Under the pieces are notes generated by a model that saw only the letters and a program-made list of their open reading frames with translations, was not told the DNA's origin and did not search any database. A stretch of DNA of 59,477 bases, taken from assembly GCA_947166345.1 (NCBI GenBank), contig CAMVDU010000015.1:1-59477 (forward strand). The letters run 5' to 3'. This document shows positions 1 through 9,120 of this stretch, piece by piece (position 1 is the first letter of the stretch; each line of letters begins with the position of its first letter). The stretch comes from an uncultured Prevotellaceae bacterium. Its GTDB lineage: Bacteria; Bacteroidota; Bacteroidia; Bacteroidales; Bacteroidaceae. Both the position numbers and the translations under genes were made by a program.

Positions 1-2
1 TA

Positions 3-887
3 TGCCTTAAGAGCGAGGCTATGAACCTGGCTGTTATCATGGAGCTTCCATTGGTAGTTCTCGACGTACAGCGTGGTGGTCCTTCTACTGGTCTGCCAAC
101 CAAGAGCGAGCAGACCGACCTGCTGCAGGCTCTGTTCGGACGTAACGGTGAGAGCCCAATGCCAGTAATGGCTGCTACCAGTCCTGCCGACTGCTTCGAC
201 GCTGCTTATCAGGCTGCTAAGATTGCTCTCGAGCACATGACTCCTGTTGTACTGCTCACCGATGCATATATCGCTAATGGTTCTGGTGCATTCAAGCTGC
301 CAGAGATGGCTAAGCTCGATGCTATCAATCCTCCATACGTTCCTGAGGAACTGAAGGGTAAGTGGACTCCATACATGCGTGCCGAGAACGGTACACGCTA
401 CTGGGCTGTTCCTGGTCGCGAGGGATTCACTCACATCCTCGGCGGACTTGAGAAGGACTCTGAGACAGGTGCTATCTCTACCAACCCAGAGAACCACGAC
501 CTGATGACTCGTCTGCGCCAGCAGAAGATCGACAACATCCAGGTGCCCAACCTCGAAGTTGACGGCGACGTACAGGATGCCGACCTGCTGATTGTAGGCT
601 TCGGTTCTACTTACGGCCACCTGCACTCAGCTATGGACGAGCTCCGTGCTAAGGGTTACAAGGTAGCTCAGGCTCAGTTCAAGTATCTGAACCCACTGCC
701 AAAGAACACTGCCGATGTACTGAAGAAGTACAAGAAGGTGGTTGTAGCCGAGCAGAACATGGGTCAGCTCGCTGCTTACCTCCGCATGAAGGTCGACGGC
801 TTCGTTCCTTATCAGTTCAATCAGGTAAAGGGTCAGCCTTTCGTAGTAGAAGAGTTAGTGAACGCATTCGAGGACATTTTAAAGTAA
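3..887 (+). CDS. korA: 2-oxoglutarate:ferredoxin oxidoreductase subunit alpha, C-terminal part
   Basis: The frame is open from the window edge, so the 5' end is missing; the ATG at 21 is internal. The protein carries the subunit-alpha core (MELPLVVLDVQRGGPSTGLP, then PTKSEQTDL), which in this family forms the pyrimidine-binding half of the thiamine-diphosphate site. The last 100 residues form the separate C-terminal domain that packs on the beta subunit. With KorB it converts 2-oxoglutarate, CoA and oxidised ferredoxin to succinyl-CoA, CO2 and reduced ferredoxin in the cytoplasm, or runs in reverse. korB follows after 49 bases. The length is compatible with a normal subunit missing its first half. 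A paralogous 2-oxoacid:acceptor oxidoreductase is the alternative. Confidence 0.92.
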   Translation, partial: CLKSEAMNLAVIMELPLVVLDVQRGGPSTGLPTKSEQTDLLQALFGRNGESPMPVMAATSPADCFDAAYQAAKIALEHMTPVVLLTDAYIANGSGAFKLPEMAKLDAINPPYVPEELKGKWTPYMRAENGTRYWAVPGREGFTHILGGLEKDSETGAISTNPENHDLMTRLRQQKIDNIQVPNLEVDGDVQDADLLIVGFGSTYGHLHSAMDELRAKGYKVAQAQFKYLNPLPKNTADVLKKYKKVVVAEQNMGQLAAYLRMKVDGFVPYQFNQVKGQPFVVEELVNAFEDILK

Positions 888-936
888 CCGCTTTAGCGCT
901 TTTACAAAGCGTAGCGACTAAAAGAAGTAAACTATT

Positions 937-1944
937 ATGAGTTATACAGCACAAGATTTTAAGAAAGGCCAGCCTCGTTGGTGCCCTGGTTGCGGCGACC
1001 ACTTCTTCCTGGCTTCACTCCATAAGGCTATGGCCGAGATTGGCGTAGCTCCCGAGAACGTAGCAGTTATCTCTGGTATCGGTTGTTCCAGCCGTCTGCC
1101 CCACTACATGGCTACCTACGGCATGAACACCATCCACGGACGTGCTGCTGCCATCGCTACTGGCGCAAAGGTGGCTAACCCCAACCTGACCGTATGGCAG
1201 GTATCGGGTGATGGCGATGGACTGGCTATCGGTGGTAACCATTTTATCCACGCCAACCGTCGTAACATCGACCTCAACATGATCCTGCTCAACAACCGTA
1301 TCTACGGTCTTACCAAGGGTCAGTACTCACCTACCTCACCTCGTGGCTTCGTATCTAAGTCGAGCCCTTACGGCACTGTTGAGGATCCATTCCGCCCAGC
1401 TGAGCTCTGCTTTGGTGCACGCGGACACTTCTTCGCACGCTGCGTGGCTACCGATGCTAAGGGAACAGTAGAGGTACTGAAGGCTGCTTACGAGCACAAA
1501 GGTGCCAGCGTAACTGAGGTTCTGCAGAACTGTGTGATCTTCAACGACCACTGCCACGATGTGGTTTACAACAACGAGGGCCGTAAGAAGAACGCCATCT
1601 ACGTAAAGCACGGCGAGAAGCTGGTATTCGGCGAGAACAATGAGTTCGGACTGGTACAGCAGGGCTTCGGACTGAAGGTGGTTGAGATCGGTAAGGATGG
1701 CTACACCATCGACGATGTACTGGTTCACGATGCTCACTGCGAGGACAACACCCTGCAGCTGAAGCTGGCCATGATGACTCCCGAGGATGGATTCCCCATC
1801 GCACTGGGTGTTATCCGCGATGTAGAGGCTCCTACCTACAACGATGCTGTTCACGCACAGCTTGCTGAGGTTAGCGCTCAGAAGAAGTACCACAACTTCG
1901 AGGAGCTGCTCGAAACTAATGATATTTGGGAAGTTCGCGAGTAA
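937..1944 (+). CDS. korB: 2-oxoglutarate:ferredoxin oxidoreductase subunit beta
   Basis: A 335-residue thiamine-diphosphate-binding subunit. The N terminus has the WCPGCGDH motif; GIGCSSRLPHYM and the GDGDGLAIGGNH segment (around residue 89) form the diphosphate and magnesium site, followed by NNRIYGLTKGQ. It has no cysteine-rich ferredoxin domain, so the iron-sulfur subunit must be encoded elsewhere or upstream of the window. The ATG at 937 lies 49 bases after korA, so the two are co-transcribed. A strong hairpin at 2048 ends the operon. Confidence 0.95.
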   Translation: MSYTAQDFKKGQPRWCPGCGDHFFLASLHKAMAEIGVAPENVAVISGIGCSSRLPHYMATYGMNTIHGRAAAIATGAKVANPNLTVWQVSGDGDGLAIGGNHFIHANRRNIDLNMILLNNRIYGLTKGQYSPTSPRGFVSKSSPYGTVEDPFRPAELCFGARGHFFARCVATDAKGTVEVLKAAYEHKGASVTEVLQNCVIFNDHCHDVVYNNEGRKKNAIYVKHGEKLVFGENNEFGLVQQGFGLKVVEIGKDGYTIDDVLVHDAHCEDNTLQLKLAMMTPEDGFPIALGVIRDVEAPTYNDAVHAQLAEVSAQKKYHNFEELLETNDIWEVRE

Positions 1945-2047
1945 GTGAGAACAAAGCGAATTTATTCGCTCTGTCGAACGTGAGCGAACTCGAAACGAAG
2001 TTTCAAGTTAAGTAAATCCTATCCACGATACTTGGTATAAAAAGCAA

Positions 2048-2084
2048 TTCTGCCGTCAGTAATACTGGCGGCAGAACTGTTTTT
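2048..2084. terminator. Bidirectional terminator between korB and the LolE-like gene
   Basis: TTCTGCC...GGCAGAA forms a 12-13 bp stem with a short loop (2048-2076), followed by a T run at 2080-2084 on the plus strand. The A residues at 2041-2047 give a T run on the minus strand. It sits between two convergent transcripts and can serve both. Confidence 0.8.
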
Positions 2085-3337
2085 CAAGATAACAAGCGTT
2101 TTGAGAAATAGCGAACGGGATACCAAACGCTGAGGAAGCCCACCACCAGGACGGTGACAAAGATAAGGATGATGTCGAGGGGATGAACGCTGATAGGGTA
2201 GGCATCGAGAATGAAAGACCCTTCTGAACGCCCCAGTGAAACCAGTCCAAACTGTTGTTGCAACCAACACAGCAGCAGTCCCAAAAGAATGCCCAGTACG
2301 GCACCAATAGCCGAGATCAGACGACCCTCGAACAGGAAGATACGCGTTATCTGACGGTCACTGGCGCCAAGGTTGCGCAAGGTCACCACATCGTTACGTT
2401 TGTCAATAATCAGCATCGACAGCGAACCGATGATGTTGAAACAGGCCACCACGAGGATGAACGTGAGGAAGACATAGGCAAAGAACTTCTCGATGTTCAT
2501 GATGTGGAAGGTATCTTCCTGCTGTTCGTAGCGGTCTTTCACATCGTACTTAGAGCCTACTATCTCCTTGATTTTTGACTTTGTCTTCTCGAAATTACAA
2601 TCGTTGGTCAGTCGTAGTTCAAGCGATGATATCCTGCCCTCCTGGTGGAACACGCGACGTGCAAAGCTGATATTTGTCAGGATATAGTTACGATCGTACT
2701 TTGACTGTTTGACCCAGAACACAGCTCCAGGCTCGCGCACAGAATAAAGTGCCTCTTTTACCCTCATCGAGTCGGTATCGTCCCCGATATCATATTGTCC
2801 CTCACGTCGGGGGGCATAGATATAAACAGGGTCTTTATGGTAAAGACCTGTAGCCAGTACCTGGTCGGCCAGTTGATAGCCCAGAATGCCATAGTCAATA
2901 TCTGGGCCCTGCAGTTCAAGACGCGTGCCAGCAGGAAAGAGCAGGGAGTCAATGTTATGAACCAAGAGTGGGAACTTGTCTTGCTCAACACCTTTGACGG
3001 TGACCATAGCCTGACGGTCGTTATAGATGGCCAAAGCCTGATCTTCCACACATTCCATAGCCACCTCAACCTCTTTCAACTGTTTCACCTTTATCAGCAG
3101 AGGATCATCGGCAGGTGCCGTCTTACCTTCAACAGGAGTTATCTTCAGCTGGGGGTCAAAATTAGTAAAGAGACCTCCTACAAAGTCGCTGAAGCCATTG
3201 AAAGCGCTCAACGCCACCACCATAGCCATCGTAGCTACAGCCACACCCAATACGGAAATGGCACTAATCACGTTGATGACATTGGTGCTCTTCTTTGAGA
3301 AGAGATAACGACGGGCTATGTAGAACGGGAAGTTCAT
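2084..3337 (-). CDS. LolC/LolE-like lipoprotein-releasing ABC transporter permease
   Basis: A 417-residue FtsX/MacB-fold permease. The N-terminal helix (about residues 20-50) follows the typical ARRYLFSKKS start of LolC/E proteins. A large periplasmic domain (about 50-280) follows, then three C-terminal helices (about 285-400) with LGASDRQITRIFLFEG between the first two. By family it forms the inner-membrane part of the complex that extracts lipoproteins for the outer membrane, with an ATPase (LolD) not present here. Its ATG overlaps the rbfA stop by four bases, so it is translated downstream of rbfA. A cell-division FtsX is unlikely given the periplasmic domain size. Confidence 0.85.
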   Translation of the reverse strand: MNFPFYIARRYLFSKKSTNVINVISAISVLGVAVATMAMVVALSAFNGFSDFVGGLFTNFDPQLKITPVEGKTAPADDPLLIKVKQLKEVEVAMECVEDQALAIYNDRQAMVTVKGVEQDKFPLLVHNIDSLLFPAGTRLELQGPDIDYGILGYQLADQVLATGLYHKDPVYIYAPRREGQYDIGDDTDSMRVKEALYSVREPGAVFWVKQSKYDRNYILTNISFARRVFHQEGRISSLELRLTNDCNFEKTKSKIKEIVGSKYDVKDRYEQQEDTFHIMNIEKFFAYVFLTFILVVACFNIIGSLSMLIIDKRNDVVTLRNLGASDRQITRIFLFEGRLISAIGAVLGILLGLLLCWLQQQFGLVSLGRSEGSFILDAYPISVHPLDIILIFVTVLVVGFLSVWYPVRYFSKRLLS

Positions 3338-3669
3338 TTCTTGAGCAGTTCGTCGATGCGGTCAATATAGTCGAGGGAGTCGTCGATGAAGAATCGCAGC
3401 TCTGGCACGATACGCAACTGATGACGTACGCGCTGACCCAGGGCAAAGCGCACCTGCTGACTGTTCCTTTCAATATTCTGTAGCAATTTCTGTCCCCTCT
3501 CCGACGGGAAGATACTCAGGTAGGCTGTACAGATACTGAGGTCGGGTGATATCTTGGCACGTGTCACCGATACCATGACACCATGCATGCCGCGTGTCTG
3601 CTCCTGAAAGATGATGCTCAGTTCTTTCTGTAGCAGTCTGGCAATCTTGTTTTGTCTTGTTTCTTGCAT
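3334..3669 (-). CDS. rbfA: 30S ribosome-binding factor A
   Basis: A 111-residue single-KH-domain protein starting METRQNKIA-like and containing the family segment MVSVTRAKISPDLSICTAYLSIFP. RbfA binds the 30S subunit near the 5' end of 16S rRNA during late maturation and cold adaptation. The C terminus (PELRFFIDDSLDYIDRIDELL) is the usual helix. The gene is first in an operon with the LolE-like permease (ATGA overlap). Confidence 0.93.
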   Translation of the reverse strand: MQETRQNKIARLLQKELSIIFQEQTRGMHGVMVSVTRAKISPDLSICTAYLSIFPSERGQKLLQNIERNSQQVRFALGQRVRHQLRIVPELRFFIDDSLDYIDRIDELLKK

Positions 3670-3690
3670 ATATTTACGTTATTTTGGGTG

Positions 3691-3749
3691 CAAAGGTAAT
3701 AAATAATTCTTAATTCTTAATTCTTAATACTTAATTTTTCGTACCTTTG
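3691..3749. promoter_or_regulatory. Divergent promoters for rbfA and the ABC exporter
   Basis: Two Bacteroidetes -7 boxes TACCTTTG face away from each other: 3691-3698 on the minus strand (to rbfA) and 3742-3749 on the plus strand (to the exporter). The 43 bases between them are almost filled by a heptamer repeat array, so the -33 region and spacer of both promoters are made of repeat units. No clear TTTG -33 box is visible for either. Confidence 0.7.
3707..3734. repeat. Heptamer tandem array, unit TTCTTAA, four copies
   Basis: Three exact copies of TTCTTAA and one TACTTAA stand head to tail, 28 bases in all. They lie between two divergent promoters. The same unit recurs at 28883-28910 in front of tRNA-Arg. 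Confidence 0.85.
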
Positions 3750-3769
3750 CACCCAGAAACAATGGTACG

Positions 3770-5602
3770 ATGAAAGAATTCCTGAATGTTCTGAGGCGTT
3801 TTGTGCCTCCATATAAGAAATATCTGGTGCTGTCGGTGATCTTTAATATCCTCTCGGCAGTCTTGAATATTTTCTCTTTTGCAGCACTTATTCCCATCCT
3901 GCAGATATTGTTCCAGACAGGCGATGCAGAGGCTGCAACGAGTCTGATGGCGTGGGACTGGGGTAATCTGCAGACGGTGTTGATGAACAACCTGAACTAT
4001 CTGGTTAACGGTCTGATAGCCTCCTATGGTCAACTGACGGCATTGTTACTCATAGGCGTATTTCTTGCTGTTACCACAGCACTGAGAACGGGTGCTCATT
4101 TCTTGGCTTCAGCCTTTATCATTCCTGTCCGCACGGGTGTGGTTCGTGATATTCGCAACCAGCTTTATCAAAAGATCAACTCATTGTCGCTTGGCTTTTT
4201 TAGTGAAGAGCGTAAGGGTGACATCATTGCCCGAATGAGTGGTGATGTACAGGAGGTGGAGTCATCTATCATGGCAAGTCTTGACATGATGTTCAAGAAT
4301 CCTATTCTTATCATCGTCTATTTCGCTACGTTGTCGTTTATCTCGTGGGAACTGACAATCTTCACTATTGTCTTTGTACCTATTTTTGGTTGGTTCATGG
4401 GTTTCGTAGGACGTAAGCTGAAACAGCGTAGTTTGAAAGCACAGGGACTGTGGAGCGATACGATGAGTCAGGTGGAAGAGACGCTGAGTGGCCTGCGCAT
4501 CATCAAGGCATTCTGTGCTGAGGAGAAGATGAACAATCGTTTCGACCGTGTGAATACGGCTTACCGTAATGACATCATGAAGGTGAATATCCGTCAGACG
4601 ATGGCCCATCCCATGTCAGAGTTCCTAGGCACGGTGATGATCATTGTCGTCATGTGGTTTGGAGGTTCGCTGGTGCTCAGTGGTCACTCCATCACAGGAC
4701 CAACATTCATCTATTATCTGGTCATACTTTATAGTATCATCCAACCTCTGAAAGATTTCTCGAAAGCCGGCTACAACATTCCAAAGGGCCTGGCTTCAAT
4801 GGAACGTATCGACAAGATCCTGATGGCAGAGAATAATATCCGTGAAGTGGCACAGCCACAGCATATCTCTTCGTTCGAACATCAGATAGAGTTCCGTAAT
4901 GTCTCTTTCCGATATGGCGACGGTCCCTGGGTGTTGAAGAATATCAACCTCATTATTCCTAAGGGAAAGACGATAGCATTGGTAGGGCAGAGCGGTGGTG
5001 GCAAATCGACGCTGGTGGATCTGATACCACGTTATTACGATGTGCAGGAAGGTGAGGTGCTCATTGATGGTATTAACGTGAAGGAACTGGGTATTCACGA
5101 TCTGCGTCAGCTCATTGGTAATGTCAATCAGGAGGCTATCCTCTTCAACGATTCCTTCAGGAATAACATCTCGTTTGGTGTCGATGATGCTACAGACGAA
5201 CAGATTGCCGAGGCAGCCAAGATTGCTAATGCTTACGATTTCATCACGGAGAGTGAGCAGGGCTTTGATACGAATATTGGTGACCGAGGTGGACGATTGT
5301 CAGGTGGTCAGCGCCAGCGTGTCAGCATAGCCCGTGCCATTCTCAAGAATCCTCCTATCTTAATTCTCGATGAGGCGACATCAGCACTCGATACGGAGAG
5401 CGAGCGTCTGGTACAGCAGGCCTTGGAACGTCTGATGAAGACACGTACCACAGTGGCTATCGCCCACCGTTTGTCAACCATCAAGACTGCCGATGAGATT
5501 TACGTGATTCACGAGGGACAAATCGTGGAGAGCGGTACTCACGAGGAACTCCTTCAGAAAGAAGGCTACTACAAGAAACTCAACGACATGCAGAGTCTCT
5601 GA
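3770..5602 (+). CDS. MsbA-type ABC exporter, fused permease and ATPase
   Basis: A 610-residue half-transporter. Residues 1-330 hold six membrane helices of the type I exporter fold; residues 365-605 form the nucleotide-binding domain with Walker A GQSGGGKST, Q-loop near NQEAILF, signature LSGGQRQR, Walker B ILILDEATSALD and the H-loop AHRLST. Such proteins work as homodimers or heterodimers and export lipids, lipid A or drugs; the MsbA role is likely but cannot be proved from sequence. It stands alone, 168 bases from rbfA and convergent with the WbqC gene 27 bases downstream. Confidence 0.88.
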   Translation: MKEFLNVLRRFVPPYKKYLVLSVIFNILSAVLNIFSFAALIPILQILFQTGDAEAATSLMAWDWGNLQTVLMNNLNYLVNGLIASYGQLTALLLIGVFLAVTTALRTGAHFLASAFIIPVRTGVVRDIRNQLYQKINSLSLGFFSEERKGDIIARMSGDVQEVESSIMASLDMMFKNPILIIVYFATLSFISWELTIFTIVFVPIFGWFMGFVGRKLKQRSLKAQGLWSDTMSQVEETLSGLRIIKAFCAEEKMNNRFDRVNTAYRNDIMKVNIRQTMAHPMSEFLGTVMIIVVMWFGGSLVLSGHSITGPTFIYYLVILYSIIQPLKDFSKAGYNIPKGLASMERIDKILMAENNIREVAQPQHISSFEHQIEFRNVSFRYGDGPWVLKNINLIIPKGKTIALVGQSGGGKSTLVDLIPRYYDVQEGEVLIDGINVKELGIHDLRQLIGNVNQEAILFNDSFRNNISFGVDDATDEQIAEAAKIANAYDFITESEQGFDTNIGDRGGRLSGGQRQRVSIARAILKNPPILILDEATSALDTESERLVQQALERLMKTRTTVAIAHRLSTIKTADEIYVIHEGQIVESGTHEELLQKEGYYKKLNDMQSL

Positions 5603-5629
5603 TCCTGCCATCATCACAGGAAGAAACAA

Positions 5630-6250
5630 TTAGCTTTGAAGGTAATAGATACTCTCGGGTCCCATGTTGAATAGGAGGTCGAGAATGCTGAGGTTGGGCA
5701 GGAAGCCATGTTTCTGCTCAAACACTTGGTAGTATCGGCGTGGGATGAAGTCAGCATCAGCAACAGGATGCTTGGGGTCGATAGCTGTTCTGAAATCGTT
5801 GAGAGTTGAGTGCTGAGAATCGATATGTTGATAGTCAGAGGTATATCCCACCTGAGGATGAATGTCAAGCAGTTCGCACATCTTCTGACGGATGGCTTCA
5901 TTGAAATCTAAGAGGAAGTCCCATCTCTTTTCAAAGAAAGGCCAAAGATCATCGGCATAGTATTCGAAGAACGGAGAGTCACCGTAGGCTGACTGCAGGG
6001 CTTGCCAATGAAGATGACGCCAGTTGCCGTGATCACTAACCCGTACATCCTTGATAGCATGACTGTCACCCGTTGAAACGGGAACCGTCAGTACCTGTAT
6101 GCCTTGAGTAGTAGCTATCAAGCAGCGGTTTCGGAAGGTCTGCTTCTGAAATGTTTCATGCTGTTCAATCAGAACTTGGTCGTAACGGTATAGCTTCTGA
6201 TACCACTGAACAGGTCCAAAATAAGTTGTTGAGAGAAGTGCCGTGTTCAT
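5630..6250 (-). CDS. WbqC family protein
   Basis: A 206-residue cytoplasmic protein with the WbqC-family start (LLSTTYFGPVQWYQKLYRYD), the NRCLIAT segment and the GDSPFFEYYADDL region. WbqC members occur in polysaccharide biosynthesis regions, but no reaction is established. I choose the ATG at 6250 because it gives a four-base ATGA overlap with the preceding LepB-like gene; an upstream ATG at 6265 would add five residues. It is last in the operon dapB-lepB-lepB-like-wbqC. Confidence 0.82.
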   Translation of the reverse strand: MNTALLSTTYFGPVQWYQKLYRYDQVLIEQHETFQKQTFRNRCLIATTQGIQVLTVPVSTGDSHAIKDVRVSDHGNWRHLHWQALQSAYGDSPFFEYYADDLWPFFEKRWDFLLDFNEAIRQKMCELLDIHPQVGYTSDYQHIDSQHSTLNDFRTAIDPKHPVADADFIPRRYYQVFEQKHGFLPNLSILDLLFNMGPESIYYLQS

Positions 6251-6795
6251 AGGTGTATCATCCATCGATTACGCCATCCCTTGAAGAGCGATTGTGCAGG
6301 ATTGTGACTATAGACGATACGACACACACGTCCGATAATGAGCTTCTCGGATACCAAACCCAGCTGTCGTGAGTCTACGGCGTTTGAAGGACCTATTGCC
6401 TCCATCCAGTAATAGTCGGTATCGGCACAGTCTTTCACTCCTGGTATCAGGATAGTCTTACCGTTGTGGTTGACGGTGTCACCAGGAACACCCTTGCATC
6501 TGCAAATAAGTATCTGCGAATGGTCTTTGTCGCGTGGGTCTTCGAAAGCTACGATGTCACCCTTCTTCACCTGTTGACGACAGATTCGGCTGTAGCCAAA
6601 CAGACTGTTGTTGCCCCCTATGCGCAGTCCGTAACTCCAACGATTCACCAGCACACGGTCGCCAGAGACAAACAGCGGCGTTAGTCCCTGTCCGTCAACC
6701 GTGTAGAGGGTGAATGCCAAGGCCCTGAAGACAAGCATCAGCACGAATGCTGTCAACAGGGTGAGCACGAACTTGATTGATTTCTTTCTTCGCAT
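6247..6795 (-). CDS. S26-family signal-peptidase-like protein lacking catalytic residues
   Basis: A 182-residue protein with one N-terminal membrane helix (about residues 8-30) and the S26 framework: SGDRVLVNRWSYG, VPGDTV and DSR...G. In E. coli LepB the nucleophile is the Ser of the SMxPT box and the base is the Lys of the KR..GLPGD box. Here the Ser position is Gly37 (QGLTP), the Lys position is Cys98 (ICRCKGVPGD), and the GDNR part of the last box reads AIGP (133-136). The fold appears kept while the catalytic dyad is gone, so I infer a pseudo-peptidase. It lies 49 bases after an intact lepB and overlaps WbqC. Confidence 0.85.
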   Translation of the reverse strand: MRRKKSIKFVLTLLTAFVLMLVFRALAFTLYTVDGQGLTPLFVSGDRVLVNRWSYGLRIGGNNSLFGYSRICRQQVKKGDIVAFEDPRDKDHSQILICRCKGVPGDTVNHNGKTILIPGVKDCADTDYYWMEAIGPSNAVDSRQLGLVSEKLIIGRVCRIVYSHNPAQSLFKGWRNRWMIHL

Positions 6796-6844
6796 AGGCT
6801 TAACTCAGACTCCTTGCCCTTTCAACAGGGGCTTCTGTAAGGAG

Positions 6845-8353
6845 TTATTTGATGTTGTCTACAAACCTGAATAGACGGCCCCAGCGAATGCCAGAGAACC
6901 ACGAACGGTCAGGATCGCTGGACCACCAGATGAAGATAGGCTTACCCACGATATGATCTTCAGGAACAAAACCCCAGTAGCGCGAGTCGGCCGAGTTGTG
7001 ACGGTTGTCACCCATCATCCAGTAGTAGTCCAACTTGAAGGTATATTTCGTTGTGGCCTTGTCGTTGATGTATATCTGTCCGTTCTTGATCTCCAGTTTA
7101 TTACCCTCATAGGCACGGATTGGACGTTCGTAGACAGCATAGTTGTCGAGTGTCAGGTCAATGGTGGCTCCCTTCTTCGGAATCCAGACAGGACCGTAGT
7201 TGTCGCGTGTCCAATGTTTATTGCCGTTATGCGGATAAATTTTGATCCAGTCACTCTCAGGTGCCGTAGTGTTCAGGGTGATGCTGGTAGTCAGTCCGCT
7301 ACGTTCCAATGCCACCTTGGCTTTCTGTGTAAGAGGCATTGCCGCCACCTCACCACGCATGTGTACGCCATCATCTGAACGGTTGGAACCGTCGGGATAG
7401 CCCAGATCCTCGCAGGTGATGCCGTTCTCTTTCATGAAATCATCAGAGAGGAAGGCGCCTTCTTTGAATACGACTCTGTATGAATACTGTACCAAATTGG
7501 GATCTTTGTTGGGCTTGCCGTTGAGATGGATGATTCGGTCCTTGATCTCGAGTGTTTGTCCGGGCAGACCTACGCAGCGTTTGACGTAGTTTTCACGACG
7601 GTCTGTGGGACGGGTTGAGATGTTGCCATACTCCATCTTATGATTATCAATCACATTGCGGCCGGCAGCATAGATCTTACTGAAAAACTTCAGTTGCTCC
7701 TCCTTTGGTTGGCTGTCCAACCATTTGTTGAGACTGTCGGGTAGAGCTTTGGCATCTCGATAGGCATTTAAGCCCAGATCATAGCACAGGTCGTAGTAGT
7801 AAACCTGATATTGCTCATTGGTGCAGATGGTATCGCCAGCGGGATAGTTGAACACCACGATATCATTGAGCTCCACGTTGCCGAAGCCTTTCACGCGACG
7901 GTAGTCCCAATGAGGCCAAGGAATATACGACTGAATGCCGAGGATGGGTAGCGTGTGCTGTGTCAACGGCATGGTGAGTGGGGTCTGCGGGATGCGAGGA
8001 CCATAGCTCAGCTTCGACACAAACAGATAGTCACCTCTCAGCAGCGACTTCTCCAACGATGACGAGGGAATGACGTAGTTCTGGAAGAAGAACTGGTTGA
8101 TGAAATAGACAGCCACCAATGCAAACACGATAGCATCGACCCACGACATGACGGTGCGTACAGGTCCTTCACGGTCTTTCCACCATTGCCATTTGATCTT
8201 TTTGGTGATATAGGCATCATAGATGAACGGCACTACCAACAGTCCCAGCCAGCTGCCCACCCATAACAGGAAGAGCAGATAGAGGAATGTGACAATACCA
8301 AACTTTATCCACTGTCGTTTCATGTTCAGTGGTTTCTTTTCCTTCTTTTTCAT
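6845..8353 (-). CDS. lepB: Signal peptidase I
   Basis: A 502-residue signal peptidase, longer than the E. coli enzyme as usual in Bacteroidetes. Two membrane helices lie near residues 17-45 and 70-90. The nucleophile is Ser99 (PSSSLEKSL replacing SMxPT) and the base is Lys258 (NYVKRCVGLPG); MGDNRHNSADSRYWG forms the last box near residue 445. A periplasmic insert of about 140 residues separates the two catalytic boxes. It cleaves signal peptides of exported proteins. It is second in the operon, 27 bases after dapB. Confidence 0.94.
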   Translation of the reverse strand: MKKKEKKPLNMKRQWIKFGIVTFLYLLFLLWVGSWLGLLVVPFIYDAYITKKIKWQWWKDREGPVRTVMSWVDAIVFALVAVYFINQFFFQNYVIPSSSLEKSLLRGDYLFVSKLSYGPRIPQTPLTMPLTQHTLPILGIQSYIPWPHWDYRRVKGFGNVELNDIVVFNYPAGDTICTNEQYQVYYYDLCYDLGLNAYRDAKALPDSLNKWLDSQPKEEQLKFFSKIYAAGRNVIDNHKMEYGNISTRPTDRRENYVKRCVGLPGQTLEIKDRIIHLNGKPNKDPNLVQYSYRVVFKEGAFLSDDFMKENGITCEDLGYPDGSNRSDDGVHMRGEVAAMPLTQKAKVALERSGLTTSITLNTTAPESDWIKIYPHNGNKHWTRDNYGPVWIPKKGATIDLTLDNYAVYERPIRAYEGNKLEIKNGQIYINDKATTKYTFKLDYYWMMGDNRHNSADSRYWGFVPEDHIVGKPIFIWWSSDPDRSWFSGIRWGRLFRFVDNIK

Positions 8354-8380
8354 CTTTCCTTCTTTAACTTCCCTAACTTC

Positions 8381-9097
8381 TTAGAACTGAAACATATCGC
8401 TGATAGTCAGCAGTCCGTGATGTCCTTGAGTGTATTCTGCTGCCAGCACCGCACCCAGGGCAAAACCTTTGCGCGAGTGGGCATCGTGACTGATCGTGAT
8501 AAGGTCGGCATCAGAGTCATAGCGGATGGTATGGATACCAGGAACCTCACCTCTGCGGATATGGTCCACACGCAGCATCTTCGGGTCGGTAGTGTCCTCT
8601 GCCCACGCCTCCTTACGGTCGATGTTCTCTACAATCTCTTCTGCCAAAGTGATGGCGGTGCCAGAGGGATGGTCGAGCTTATGAACGTGATGGGTCTCTT
8701 CCATCTCTACATCGTACTGTGGGAACTGGTTCATGATCTTAGCCAGATAACGGTTGACAGCCGAGAAGATTGCCACACCAATAGAGAAGTTGCTGGCCCA
8801 GAACAGTGTCTTACCTTCCTCTGTGCAGGCACGCTTCACATCGTCACCGTGTTCTTTCATCCAGCCTGTTGATCCTGATACCACCTTCACGCCCTTTGCC
8901 CAGGCTTTCAGATAGTTGCCGTAGGCGGCCTGTGGTGCCGTGAACTCAATAGCGACATCGGCTGAAGCAAATGCTTCTGATTCGAAATCCTGCTGGTTAT
9001 CAATATCAATGATACTCACAATCTCATGACCGCGGCTGCGGGCTATCTCTTCAATCATTTTACCCATCTTGCCGTAGCCTATTAAAGCTATTTTCAT
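8381..9097 (-). CDS. dapB: 4-hydroxy-tetrahydrodipicolinate reductase
   Basis: A 238-residue enzyme of the diaminopimelate/lysine pathway. The N-terminal Rossmann motif is IALIGYGKMGKMIEE, followed by the TAPQA segment. The substrate-binding domain carries EETHHVHKLDHPSGTA (two His and the Lys/Asp proton-transfer pair). The frame is open 18 codons further upstream, but that part overlaps the promoter (TAACTTTG at 9121-9128), so I place the start at the ATG at 9097. It is the first gene of the dapB-lepB-lepB-like-wbqC operon. Confidence 0.95.
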   Translation of the reverse strand: MKIALIGYGKMGKMIEEIARSRGHEIVSIIDIDNQQDFESEAFASADVAIEFTAPQAAYGNYLKAWAKGVKVVSGSTGWMKEHGDDVKRACTEEGKTLFWASNFSIGVAIFSAVNRYLAKIMNQFPQYDVEMEETHHVHKLDHPSGTAITLAEEIVENIDRKEAWAEDTTDPKMLRVDHIRRGEVPGIHTIRYDSDADLITISHDAHSRKGFALGAVLAAEYTQGHHGLLTISDMFQF

Positions 9098-9120
9098 CTT
9101 AATACGTATTAAAAACGCGG

